Source: Chloroflexota bacterium
GTDB taxonomy: Bacteria > Chloroflexota > Dehalococcoidia > Lucifugimonadales > Australimonadaceae
Assembly: GCA_009838965.1 (NCBI GenBank)
Contig: VXQP01000012.1
Location: 1-43,112 of the forward strand
Direction of reading: 5' to 3'
DNA length: 43,112 bases
Shown here: positions 7,790 to 15,435 of the stretch, in pieces
How positions within the stretch are numbered: position 1 is the first letter of the stretch
How the letters are laid out: each line of letters begins with the position of its first letter
Made by a program: the position numbers and the translations under genes
The notes under the pieces: model-generated
What the model saw: the letters and a program-made list of their open reading frames with translations, nothing else
Databases searched by the model: none
What the model was told of the DNA's origin: nothing

Positions 7790-8827
7790 ATGGAGGCGAA
7801 CGCCGAGCAGCAGATAGCCGAGCTGGCCAGGCGCTTCCTGCCGGACGTGGAGCGCAGCCTCCGTGAGGCGGTGGAAGCGGGCGGCGAGCTCGCCCCGATG
7901 CTGCGCTACCACATGGGCTGGGAGAACCTCGAAGGCGCGCCCACGCGGGGAGGCGGCAAGGCGCTGCGCCCCATCCTCTGCCTCGCGGCGTGTGAGATGT
8001 CGGGGGGCGACTGGCGCGACGCGCTTCCCGCCGCCGCGGCGCTGGAACTCATCCACAACTTCTCGCTCGTCCACGACGACATCCAGGACGGCGACGAGAC
8101 CCGCCGTGGGACGCCCACCCTGTGGCACCTCTGGGGAGTCCCGACGGCGCTCACCGCCGGCAATGCCATGCGCGTCATCGCAGACCACACCGCAGGGGCG
8201 CTCACCGCGGGAGGCACAACGCCGGATGTCGCGCAGGGCACCATCGCCGAGCTGACGAAGCGGTACCTGGAGATGATCGAGGGGCAGTACCTCGACCTCT
8301 CCTTCGAGGCCGCCGAGCGCGTCTCCGTCGCCGACTACCTGGACATGATCGGGCGCAAGACCGGCGCGCTGCTGGAGAGCGCGATGCACATGGGCGCGCT
8401 CGTCGCAACCGGCGACCATGCCACGGCGCAGGGGTTCGGGGAGTGCGGGATGCGGCTCGGGCTCGCCTTCCAGGTGCGGGACGACTGGCTCGGCGTCTGG
8501 GGCGATCCGGCCTTCACCGGCAAGGCGGTAGGCGCGGACATCCGCAGGAAGAAGAAGTCGCTCCCTGCGGTCTACCTGTTCGACAACGTTTCGGACGAGG
8601 AGCGTCCGTGGCTGGAGGAAACGTACCGGGCCGAGGAGATCGAGGGCGAGCGGCTGGACGGCGTGATGGCGATGCTCGACCGCCTCGGCGGCGACGCATA
8701 CGTGCAGCGCATCGCGGAGGAGCAGGCCCGCCAGGCGACCGCCGCTGTGGACGGGCTCAACATCCCGGAGGAGTCGAAGCAGCTGCTCGGTGCGGTTGCG
8801 GAGTTCTTCGCGACACGAGACATGTAG
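7790..8827 (+). CDS. polyprenyl diphosphate synthase (FPP/GGPP type)
   Basis: This is a trans-isoprenyl diphosphate synthase of 345 residues that condenses allylic diphosphates with isopentenyl diphosphate. The first aspartate-rich motif is LVHDDIQDGDETRRG (near residue 96). The second is FQVRDDWLGVWGDPAFTGK (near residue 230), with the DDxxG form common in actinobacterial/Chloroflexi IdsA-like enzymes, followed by DIRRKKKSLP. The product length cannot be read with confidence. As the first gene of the block leading to hpnCDE, farnesyl diphosphate supply for squalene synthesis is a natural role. No ribosome-binding site is obvious before the ATG at 7790. Confidence 0.9.
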   Translation: MEANAEQQIAELARRFLPDVERSLREAVEAGGELAPMLRYHMGWENLEGAPTRGGGKALRPILCLAACEMSGGDWRDALPAAAALELIHNFSLVHDDIQDGDETRRGTPTLWHLWGVPTALTAGNAMRVIADHTAGALTAGGTTPDVAQGTIAELTKRYLEMIEGQYLDLSFEAAERVSVADYLDMIGRKTGALLESAMHMGALVATGDHATAQGFGECGMRLGLAFQVRDDWLGVWGDPAFTGKAVGADIRRKKKSLPAVYLFDNVSDEERPWLEETYRAEEIEGERLDGVMAMLDRLGGDAYVQRIAEEQARQATAAVDGLNIPEESKQLLGAVAEFFATRDM

Positions 8828-8843
8828 TTAGAGAGGAGAACGC

Positions 8844-9254
8844 ATGAGCATCGACCTAGGAGAACTGAACTGGCTGGCCGTCGTCGTGGCGGCGGTTGCC
8901 GCCTATGTACTCGGCGCCGTCTACTACATGGCGCTTGCGAAGCCGTGGATGGCCGCGGCGAAGCTCACACGCGAGCAGATAGAAGGGAGCGACAACAAGA
9001 CGGCTTACGGGCTGGCGGCCCTTGCCTCCGTCATCGGAGCGGTAGTGCTCGCCATCCTCGTGCAGGCCACCGGCGCGGCGGATGCGGCTGAGGGTCTGCT
9101 GGTGGGTCTCATCGTGGGCATCATCGTTACGGGAGTAGGGCAGATCCCCAACTACGCCTTCCAGTACCGGGGCGCAAAGCTCTTCGTGATCGACGCGGGC
9201 TACCCGCTCCTCCAGATGCTGCTCGGAGGCGCGATACTCGGGGGCTGGCAGTAA
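8844..9254 (+). CDS. DUF1761 membrane protein
   Basis: This 136-residue integral membrane protein has about four helices. It matches the DUF1761 pattern: an N-terminal helix followed by YYMALAKPWMAAAKLT, a central pair of hydrophobic segments and a C-terminal LLGGAILGGW. The function of the family is unknown. The ATG is preceded by a strong AGGAG, and the gene follows the polyprenyl synthase by 16 bases, so it is probably cotranscribed with it. Confidence 0.75.
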   Translation: MSIDLGELNWLAVVVAAVAAYVLGAVYYMALAKPWMAAAKLTREQIEGSDNKTAYGLAALASVIGAVVLAILVQATGAADAAEGLLVGLIVGIIVTGVGQIPNYAFQYRGAKLFVIDAGYPLLQMLLGGAILGGWQ

Positions 9255-9319
9255 CGCCTCCCGTATTGCCGAATCCGCCCGCCCGTTCTCTCAACATCCC
9301 TCACGGGGCCGCTAAGGCA

Positions 9320-9349
9320 TTGACTTGGAAATGCCCTTGATGCTACGTT
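9320..9349 (+). promoter_or_regulatory. possible promoter of the yjbQ-hpnCDE segment
   Basis: TTGACT (9320-9325) is followed 18 bases later by an extended -10 (TG at 9341-9342, then TACGTT at 9344-9349). It is in the only sizeable gap (9255-9413) of the isoprenoid block, about 65 bases before the next start codon. The -10 is a weak match, so this is tentative. Confidence 0.35.
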
Positions 9350-9413
9350 GCTAGAGTCGTATCAACTCCGGCCGTCTCAGTCGCAGATTGGCCGTACTCC
9401 AGAGGATGAGGGC

Positions 9414-9860
9414 ATGACGAGCACGACCGTAACCCGCCTGCGCATGGAGACGAACGCCGCTCCCGAGTTCTACGACATCACCGAGAACGTACGCTGGGCG
9501 CTTGCCGACTCCCGCGTGCGCGACGGGTTGCTGTGCGTCTACTGCGCCCACACCACCGCCGCCGTCGTCATCAACGAGCACGAGCCGCTGCTCATCGAGG
9601 ACATGAAGCGATTCCTGCGCAACATCGCGCCGGAAGACGCCTACTACGCCCACAACGACTTCGCCGTGCGCACCGTCAACATGACCCCGGACGAGGTGGC
9701 CAACGGCCACTCGCACTGCGCCCACCTGCTCCTGCCATCCAGCGAGACCATCCCCGTCATCGACGGTGAGCTTGCGCTGGGCACCTGGCAGAGCGTGTTC
9801 CTGGTCGAGCTCGACCATCCCCGGACGCGAGAGGTAATCATCAGCGTCTACGGCAGCTGA
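9414..9860 (+). CDS. YjbQ family protein (UPF0047)
   Basis: This 148-residue protein matches the YjbQ/UPF0047 family, some members of which show weak thiamine-phosphate synthase activity. Family landmarks are CAHTTAAVVINEHEP, the His-rich NGHSHCAHLLLPSS and the signature GTWQSVFLVELDHPRTREV. The open frame extends upstream to 9348, but the ATG at 9414 is preferred: the family begins near this point and GAGGATGAGGGC lies just before it. The gene ends 8 bases before hpnC. Its relation to the isoprenoid genes is unclear. Confidence 0.82.
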   Translation: MTSTTVTRLRMETNAAPEFYDITENVRWALADSRVRDGLLCVYCAHTTAAVVINEHEPLLIEDMKRFLRNIAPEDAYYAHNDFAVRTVNMTPDEVANGHSHCAHLLLPSSETIPVIDGELALGTWQSVFLVELDHPRTREVIISVYGS

Positions 9861-9868
9861 GGCCTCGC

Positions 9869-10753
9869 ATGGCGCTGTCCCATGCCTCAGCCAAGCCCCC
9901 TTCCCTCGTAGAGTCCTACGCCTACTGCGCCGACCTCGCGCGCTCGCACTACGAGAACTTCACCGTCATCTCGCGGTTCACACCCCGACAGCACCGGCCT
10001 GCGCTCGAAGCCGTCTATGCCTTCTGCCGCCACACCGACGACCTCGGCGACGAGGCTGAGGGTGACCGGCTCGCGCTGCTCGACGAGTGGGAAGCCGAGC
10101 TCGATCGCGCCTACAACGGCGAGCCCACCCATCCCATCATGGTGGCGCTGCAGGACACCATCCGGCGCGCGCAGATACCGGAGGAGCCGTTCCGCAAACT
10201 GATCGAGGCGAACCGCATGGACCAAGGATCGGGGCGCTTCGAGACGTACGCCGACGTCCTCCACTACTGCGACCACTCCGCCAACCCGGTCGGACGCATG
10301 GTGCTCCACGTCCTGGGCGAGGCGAGCGATGAGAACGTGCGGCTCTCCGACGCGACGTGCACCGCGCTCCAACTCGCCAACTTCTGGCAGGACGTGGCGC
10401 GCGACTATGCGATGGGCCGCATCTACATCCCGCTCGAGGACATCCGGGCGTTCGGTTGCGCGGAGGAGCAGATCGCGAACGGCGTCGCGGACAGGGCATT
10501 CCGCGACCTGATGCGGTCCGAGGTAGACCGTGCACAGGCGCTGTTCGAGGAAGGGCTGCCGCTGGCAACGAGACTCAGCGGACGGGCCCGGCTGGCCATC
10601 GCGCTTTTCAGTAAAGGCGGCATGCGCGTGCTGGACGCCATCCGCAAGCAGGACTACGACGTACTGAGCAGGCGGCCGGTCGTCACGCGCTCCCGCAAAC
10701 TGTGGCTCATCCTTGCCACGGCCGCCCGCCTGACGCTGCTGCGCCGCCCATGA
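9869..10753 (+). CDS. hpnC: squalene synthesis protein HpnC
   Basis: This 294-residue trans-isoprenyl (squalene/phytoene synthase) family protein carries both Asp motifs: HTDDLGDEAE near residue 54 and NFWQDVARDYAMGR near residue 170. In the three-enzyme bacterial route, HpnD makes presqualene diphosphate from two farnesyl diphosphates, HpnC converts it to hydroxysqualene and HpnE reduces that to squalene. Its placement as the first gene of an hpnC-hpnD-hpnE run makes the assignment firm. GAGG precedes the ATG. The stop overlaps the start of hpnD (ATGA). Confidence 0.9.
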   Translation: MALSHASAKPPSLVESYAYCADLARSHYENFTVISRFTPRQHRPALEAVYAFCRHTDDLGDEAEGDRLALLDEWEAELDRAYNGEPTHPIMVALQDTIRRAQIPEEPFRKLIEANRMDQGSGRFETYADVLHYCDHSANPVGRMVLHVLGEASDENVRLSDATCTALQLANFWQDVARDYAMGRIYIPLEDIRAFGCAEEQIANGVADRAFRDLMRSEVDRAQALFEEGLPLATRLSGRARLAIALFSKGGMRVLDAIRKQDYDVLSRRPVVTRSRKLWLILATAARLTLLRRP

Positions 10754-11640
10754 CGACCTCGACGGACAACGCCGCGCTCGACGCCGCGTACGAGGAGTGC
10801 CAGGCCGTCACGAAGCGCGAGGCGCGCAACTTCTACTACGCCTTCCTCACCCTGCCCCATCCGCGCAGGCGCGCCATCTACGCCGCCTATGCCTTCAGCC
10901 GTCTCGCCGACGACATCGCGGACGGCGACGGCGCCCCACCGCAGAAGCGGAGCGAACTCGCAGCACTGCGCGAACGGCTGCGCAACGCGTACGCCGGACG
11001 CCCTGAGGGCGCCATCCTCACCGCGCTCGTGGACGCCGCCGCCACGTACGACATCCCGGAGTCGCTCTTCCAGGACATCATCACGGGCGTGGAGATGGAC
11101 CTGGAGCCGAGGCGGTTCGCCGACTTCGACGAACTGCGGCACTACTGCTACCACGTCGCCTCGGTCGTGGGGCTCGTCTCCATCCGCATCTTCGGCTACC
11201 GGGACGTCCCGCTCGCGCAGGAGACGGCGGTGGACTTCGGCCTGGCGATGCAGCTGACGAACATCCTCCGGGACCTGCGGGAGGACATCGAGCGCGACCG
11301 CGTCTACCTGCCGCTCAACGAGATGGCACGCTTCGGCTACACGGAGGACGACCTGCGCGACAGCGTCGTCCACGAGCGGTTCCGAGCGATGATGCGCTTC
11401 CAGGCCAACCGCGCCCAACGCTACTTCGACTCGGCGTCGCGGCTGATGCCGCTCCTGGAGCCGGAGTCGCGCGGCTGTGCGGAAGGACTGCACCACCTCT
11501 ACAATCGCCTGCTGAACAGGATGGCCTCGCGCGGCTGGGACGTCTTCTCGAAGCGCGTGAGCCTCTCGTCCTGGGAGAAACTCAACCTGACATGCAGACT
11601 CTGGACAACGGCCCGGCTCCGCAGCGTCCTGAAGCGCTGA
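10750..11640 (+). CDS. hpnD: presqualene diphosphate synthase HpnD
   Basis: This 296-residue squalene/phytoene synthase homologue has FSRLADDIADGD near residue 51 and LTNILRDLREDIERDRVYLP near residue 170, the two diphosphate-binding motifs. The start ATG at 10750 overlaps the hpnC stop by 4 bases; upstream in-frame codons are not needed. HpnD condenses two farnesyl diphosphates to presqualene diphosphate. HpnC and HpnD are paralogues that lie side by side here, as in hopanoid clusters of other bacteria. Confidence 0.9.
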   Translation: MTTSTDNAALDAAYEECQAVTKREARNFYYAFLTLPHPRRRAIYAAYAFSRLADDIADGDGAPPQKRSELAALRERLRNAYAGRPEGAILTALVDAAATYDIPESLFQDIITGVEMDLEPRRFADFDELRHYCYHVASVVGLVSIRIFGYRDVPLAQETAVDFGLAMQLTNILRDLREDIERDRVYLPLNEMARFGYTEDDLRDSVVHERFRAMMRFQANRAQRYFDSASRLMPLLEPESRGCAEGLHHLYNRLLNRMASRGWDVFSKRVSLSSWEKLNLTCRLWTTARLRSVLKR

Positions 11641-13001
11641 CCTCCGTCGCCGTGCTCGGGGGCGGGCTGGCGGGCATGGCCGCAGCATGGCGGCTCGTCA
11701 ACGCGGGTTACCGCGTAACGCTCGTGGAGCGCAGGCCGTACCTCGGCGGCAGGGCGTACTCGTTCGTCGACCGGGAGACCGGTCAGGAGATCGACAACGG
11801 CCAGCACGTCTTCCTCGGCTGCTGCGACGCCTACAGGCGCTTCCTCGACGAGATCGGCTCGCTCGAACTGACGAGCCGCCAGAAGCGGCTGCACGTCGAG
11901 GTCCGCGCTCCGGACGGAGCGCGCGGCATCCTCTCCGGTCTTCCCCTGCCCGCGCCGTTCCACCTGCTGCCGTCGCTGCTGCGCTACCCGCATGTCAGCA
12001 TCGGCGAGCGGCTCCGAGCGATACCCGCGCTGCTGCTCATGTGGCTGGAACGCAAGCGCGACCGTCCCGCACTCAGGCGACAGTCGTTCCACCACTGGCT
12101 GCGGTCGCACTGGCAGTCGGAGCGAGCCATCGACGCGTTCTGGAACCTGCTCATCATCCCGGCCCTGAACGACTCGGCGGAGGACGTCTCGGCGAGCGCC
12201 GGATTCATGCTCTTCCAGGAGGCGCTGCTGCGGGACAGGAACGGCGGGAACATCGGGTTCGCCAGGGCGGGCCTCTCCGCGATCATGGGCGACGCCGTGC
12301 GGGAGCGGCTCACGGACGCGGGCGCCGACGTGCTGCTCGACAGGACAGCGGACGCGATCGTCGTGGAGGACGGACGCGTTACCGGCGTTCGTCTTACAGG
12401 GGATGAGACGCTGCCCGTGGACGCGTGCGTGAGCGCGCTGCCGCCGGACGTCCTGCTGCGGCTGCTGCCGGAGGAGGTGCGCGAGCACGCCGCGTTCGCA
12501 CCCGCCGCGACGCACACGTGGTCGCCCATCGTCAACCTGCACGTCTGGTACGACCGGCAGATCGCCGAATTCGAGTTCCTCGCCTTCGTGGACAGCCCCG
12601 TCCAGTGGGTGTTCAACCGCACCGCGATAGCCGGATTGGAGGGCCCAGGGCAGTACATCACCGTCTCGCTGTCCGGGGCGTGGGAGTTCTGGCCGATGAG
12701 CAAGGAGGCGCTCCGCGAGAAGTTCATCCCGGAGCTGGCGCGGCTCTTCCCCGCAGCGAAGGACGCGGAGATCACGCGGTTCGTCATCGTGAAGGAGCAG
12801 CGGGCGACGTTCCGCTCGCTCCCCGATGCGGCGGACAACCGCCTGCCGTCCGCCACTCCCCTGCCCAACCTCTTCCTCGCGGGCGACTGGACGGACACCG
12901 GCTGGCCTGCAACGATGGAGAGCGCCGTGCGCAGCGGCAACATCGCCGCGGAGGCCGTGGGGAGGAATGCTGACGTACGCGATAGCAGCATGTCATGCTG
13001 A
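11592..13001 (+). CDS. hpnE: hydroxysqualene dehydroxylase HpnE
   Basis: This 469-residue FAD-dependent amine-oxidase/desaturase-like protein has the dinucleotide motif VAVLGGGLAGMAAAW near residue 19, followed by the desaturase-type GGRAYSFVD. The C-terminal FAD segment is LFLAGDWTDTGWPATMESAVRSG. HpnE completes squalene synthesis from hydroxysqualene. The gene starts inside the last 49 bases of hpnD, which couples translation. Its last codons (SMSC and the TGA) lie inside the dispersed repeat that begins at 12991, so the extreme C-terminus was shaped by repeat insertion or acquisition. No squalene-hopene cyclase is present in the window. Confidence 0.9.
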   Translation: MQTLDNGPAPQRPEALTSVAVLGGGLAGMAAAWRLVNAGYRVTLVERRPYLGGRAYSFVDRETGQEIDNGQHVFLGCCDAYRRFLDEIGSLELTSRQKRLHVEVRAPDGARGILSGLPLPAPFHLLPSLLRYPHVSIGERLRAIPALLLMWLERKRDRPALRRQSFHHWLRSHWQSERAIDAFWNLLIIPALNDSAEDVSASAGFMLFQEALLRDRNGGNIGFARAGLSAIMGDAVRERLTDAGADVLLDRTADAIVVEDGRVTGVRLTGDETLPVDACVSALPPDVLLRLLPEEVREHAAFAPAATHTWSPIVNLHVWYDRQIAEFEFLAFVDSPVQWVFNRTAIAGLEGPGQYITVSLSGAWEFWPMSKEALREKFIPELARLFPAAKDAEITRFVIVKEQRATFRSLPDAADNRLPSATPLPNLFLAGDWTDTGWPATMESAVRSGNIAAEAVGRNADVRDSSMSC

Positions 13002-13121
13002 GCAAAGTCGAAGGCGCAGCCTGAGACGCAGCCGAAGCATCTCTCAGGGGAACGTTGGCCAACAGCCGAGCTCCGCCCCGAGAGATTCCTCGGCTCCGCT
13101 GCGCTTCGCTCGGAATGACAA
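12991..13121. repeat. long dispersed repeat element, copy A (inverted relative to copy B)
   Basis: This element of about 131 bp is bounded by TGTCATGCTGAGC on the left and GCTCGGAATGACA on the right, so its ends are imperfect inverted repeats. Its right half is the reverse complement of the left half of copy B at 16926-17032 (core GAGCCGAGGAATCTCTCGG), with a short extra GC-rich insertion. It overlaps the last codons of hpnE. No reading frame or transposase is seen; it resembles a non-autonomous palindromic (MITE/REP-like) element. Confidence 0.75.
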
Positions 13122-13143
13122 GCCTCCCTGCCCCACACCGGAG

Positions 13144-13200
13144 GGCCCTCACCCGCCGCGTTGCCGCGCGTCGACCTCTCCCCGGGGGAGAGGTGGGGAG
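13144..13200. repeat. dispersed intergenic repeat with GGGAGAGG hairpin, copy 2
   Basis: This copy is related to 6360-6416: CCCTCACCC, a GC-rich middle, then CGACCTCTCCCC facing GGGGGAGAGG. Here it is directly fused to the hairpin repeat that follows at 13199-13232, so two repeat families are stacked between hpnE and the dehydrogenase gene. Confidence 0.65.
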
Positions 13201-13232
13201 CGAGGTTCCTGCCTCCGCAGGAACGACGAGGT
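13199..13232. repeat. dispersed short hairpin repeat, variant copy 3
   Basis: The flanks GCGAGGTT and AACGACGAGG match copies at 3123 and 4309, but the internal stem is different (GTTCCTGC-CTCC-GCAGGAAC, perfect 8-bp arms at 13205-13212 and 13217-13224). It ends 10 bases before the next start codon and its GAGGT may act as a ribosome-binding site. The stretch 13002-13241 between the two genes consists almost entirely of repeats. Confidence 0.7.
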
Positions 13233-13241
13233 CAACGCCCG

Positions 13242-14228
13242 ATGAACTCGCTCGTTCTTGCGCCGTTCTCCGACGAGGGGATCATCCGCCTCGTAGCGCT
13301 CGGACGCGTGGTGCACGAGCCGTGGACGGAGACGCGCACGCTCTGGGACCCGGAGGAGCTGGGCGCACGGCTGACAAACGAAGGGTTCGACGCGCTCGTG
13401 GTCGAGGCCGACTTCCTCTTCGAGGAGCTGTTCGACACCGCGCGCGGACTGCGCATCGCCGCCATCTGCCGCGGCGACCTCCACCACGCCGACCTCGACG
13501 CCGCGACCGAGCGCGGCATCGCCGTGGTGCGCACGCCCGCGCGGAACGCGCAGGCCGTCGCCGAGTTCGCGGTCGCGCAGATGCTTGCGCTCGCGCGTCA
13601 CACGAGCATCGGAGAGCGCTACGTGCGCGAGGGACAGTGGGAAGACCCCACCGAGCCTTACGTCCGCTTCCGGGGCCGCGAACTCGCCGGAGCGACACTG
13701 GGGATCGTCGGCTTCGGCGCGATAGGGCGCGCGGTGGCGCGCATCGCCGCCGGGTTCGGGATGCGCGTCCTCGCGTACGACCCCTACGTCAGCGATGCGG
13801 AAGGCGTGGAGATGACGAGCCTCGAAGCGCTGCTGGCCGCGTCGGACTTCGTGTCGATGCACGTGTCGGACACACCCGAAACGATGGGGATGCTCAACGA
13901 GTCTCGCATCGCGGCGATGAAGCCTGGCGCATACCTGGTGAACGTCACCAACTCGTCGGTGGCGGACCGGGCGGCGCTGGCGGCGGCGCTCGCTTCGGGC
14001 GGGCTCGCCGGGGCGGCGCTCGACGTCCACGAGGCGCACCCCATCCCTCCGGATTCACCCTTCCTCGGCCTGCCGAACGTGCTGCTGACGCCCCACATCG
14101 GCGGAGCGACGCAGGAGACGATCGAGCGGCACTCGGCGATGGTGGCCGAGGACTTCGAGCGCTTCGCGCGCGGCGAGCAGCCCTTGCGGCTGGTCAACCC
14201 GGACGTGTGGGGACGGCTGCGGGGCTAG
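13242..14228 (+). CDS. D-isomer-specific 2-hydroxyacid dehydrogenase homologue with altered active site
   Basis: This 328-residue protein has the fold of D-3-phosphoglycerate/2-hydroxyacid dehydrogenases. The NAD-binding LGIVGFGAIGRAVARIA lies near residue 157, and the C-terminal LLTPHIGGATQETIERH keeps the catalytic His. However, the position of the catalytic Arg (normally ARG or SRG) reads NVTNSSVAD. The catalytic Glu of the DVFxxEP motif is replaced by His (DVHEAHP, near residue 266). Two of three catalytic residues are therefore changed, so the protein may use another chemistry or be a binding protein. The ATG at 13242 is chosen because the upstream frame is repeat DNA. It faces the amidohydrolase gene and shares its CTAG stop sequence with it. 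Confidence 0.8.
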   Translation: MNSLVLAPFSDEGIIRLVALGRVVHEPWTETRTLWDPEELGARLTNEGFDALVVEADFLFEELFDTARGLRIAAICRGDLHHADLDAATERGIAVVRTPARNAQAVAEFAVAQMLALARHTSIGERYVREGQWEDPTEPYVRFRGRELAGATLGIVGFGAIGRAVARIAAGFGMRVLAYDPYVSDAEGVEMTSLEALLAASDFVSMHVSDTPETMGMLNESRIAAMKPGAYLVNVTNSSVADRAALAAALASGGLAGAALDVHEAHPIPPDSPFLGLPNVLLTPHIGGATQETIERHSAMVAEDFERFARGEQPLRLVNPDVWGRLRG

Positions 14229-15361
14229 GACTCCAGCGCGTAGAGGCGGGCGCAGTTGTCCCAGAGCACCTTGCGGCGGGACTCGTCCGGGAGGTCGAGT
14301 TCGAAGAACTCGTCCATCGCGTGGGGGAAGGCGCTGTCGGGGTGCGGGTAGTCGGTGGAGATGACCATGATGTCGTTGCCGTACCGCTCCATCACGTCCG
14401 CTGCCAACTCCTCGTCCGCCTCCATGGAGAGGACGCACTGGCGCAGGAAGTACTCGCTCGGCTGGAGCGACAGGTCGGTCTCCACGTACTTCGCGTGCTG
14501 GTCGTCCAGGCGGTAGAGGAGCCAGGGCAGCCAGCCGCAGTTGGCCTCCAGGAACGCGACGCGCAGCGCGGGGTGGCGCTCCAGCACACCGGTCATCGTC
14601 AGTCCGGCCATCGCGCCCATGATCTGGGTCGGGAAGCTGAGGGCGTGCGTCATCGTGCGCGGCGACGGGTGGCGCAGGAACTTGCGGCTGATGTCCTCGC
14701 GTCCGGGGGCGGTCGACGTGCCGTGGAGGCAGACCGCGGCGCCGAGCCGCTCGACCTCGGTCCAGAGCGGCTCGACCTCCTCGTCGTAGAGCAGGCGGCC
14801 GTTGACCGGCTCCGTATGGACGGTGACGCCGACGAAGCCCAGCTCCGTCACGGCGCGGCGTGCCTCCTCAACGGCGAGGTCGAGCGCCTGCAGCGGGAGG
14901 AGCGCGATGCCCTTCAGCCGGTCGGGGTCGGTCGCGCAGTAGTCGCGCATCCAGTTGTTGTACGCGCGGCATAGGGCGGCGGCGTACTCGGGTTCGAGAT
15001 CGTCCAGGCCGACGATCCAAGTGCCGCCGTTCGTGCGGAAGAGGGCGGCGACGTCCACGCCCTCGATGTCCATCGCTTCGAGCGTGGTCGCGGCGTCGAA
15101 CCCGTGCTCGAACGCCTTCACCTGGAACGGCGTCCGCTCCTTCTTCGTTTTCAGCAGCGCGTTGGCCTTCGCGAACTCAGGCCACTCGTTCCACAGCGGG
15201 AACGGCTTGCCGTCAATCACCCAGGTGTCGACGCCGGTGACGTCGCTGCGCTGCATGACGGGCATGCGGGAGCGGAATGGCGCTTCGAGGTAGTCCTCGA
15301 AGAGGCTGGCCGGTTCGATGACGTGGATATCGCTGTCGAGGACCTTGAACCCGTTCTTCAT
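14225..15361 (-). CDS. amidohydrolase family 2 protein (ACMSD-like)
   Basis: This 378-residue metal-dependent TIM-barrel hydrolase or decarboxylase belongs to the amidohydrolase-2 group. The N-terminal DSDIHVIEP gives an Asp-x-His-type metal site. VCLHGTS carries a likely His ligand, MTHALSFP and LERHPALRVAFLEANCGWLPWLLYRLDD are typical of the family, and ISTDYPHPDS holds the conserved Asp near the C-terminus. Members hydrolyse or decarboxylate aromatic and other small acids; no substrate is evident. It is alone on the minus strand between two plus-strand sugar-acid-type genes and overlaps the dehydrogenase gene by 4 bases at the 3-prime ends. Confidence 0.82.
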   Translation of the reverse strand: MKNGFKVLDSDIHVIEPASLFEDYLEAPFRSRMPVMQRSDVTGVDTWVIDGKPFPLWNEWPEFAKANALLKTKKERTPFQVKAFEHGFDAATTLEAMDIEGVDVAALFRTNGGTWIVGLDDLEPEYAAALCRAYNNWMRDYCATDPDRLKGIALLPLQALDLAVEEARRAVTELGFVGVTVHTEPVNGRLLYDEEVEPLWTEVERLGAAVCLHGTSTAPGREDISRKFLRHPSPRTMTHALSFPTQIMGAMAGLTMTGVLERHPALRVAFLEANCGWLPWLLYRLDDQHAKYVETDLSLQPSEYFLRQCVLSMEADEELAADVMERYGNDIMVISTDYPHPDSAFPHAMDEFFELDLPDESRRKVLWDNCARLYALES

Positions 15362-15435
15362 GGCGTCTTTCTACCGGAACAGGCGCGCAGCGGTCAATGC
15401 GGCGCCGTCCGGCGGGTGGTAGCCTTCCGCGCGTT

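Noticed and set aside
13055-14974. A 639-residue open frame on the plus strand
   Set aside because: It runs out of phase through repeats and the dehydrogenase gene and antisense through the amidohydrolase gene. Its composition is Arg/Ala/Gly-rich, typical of shadow frames in GC-rich DNA, and both covered genes show clear family motifs.
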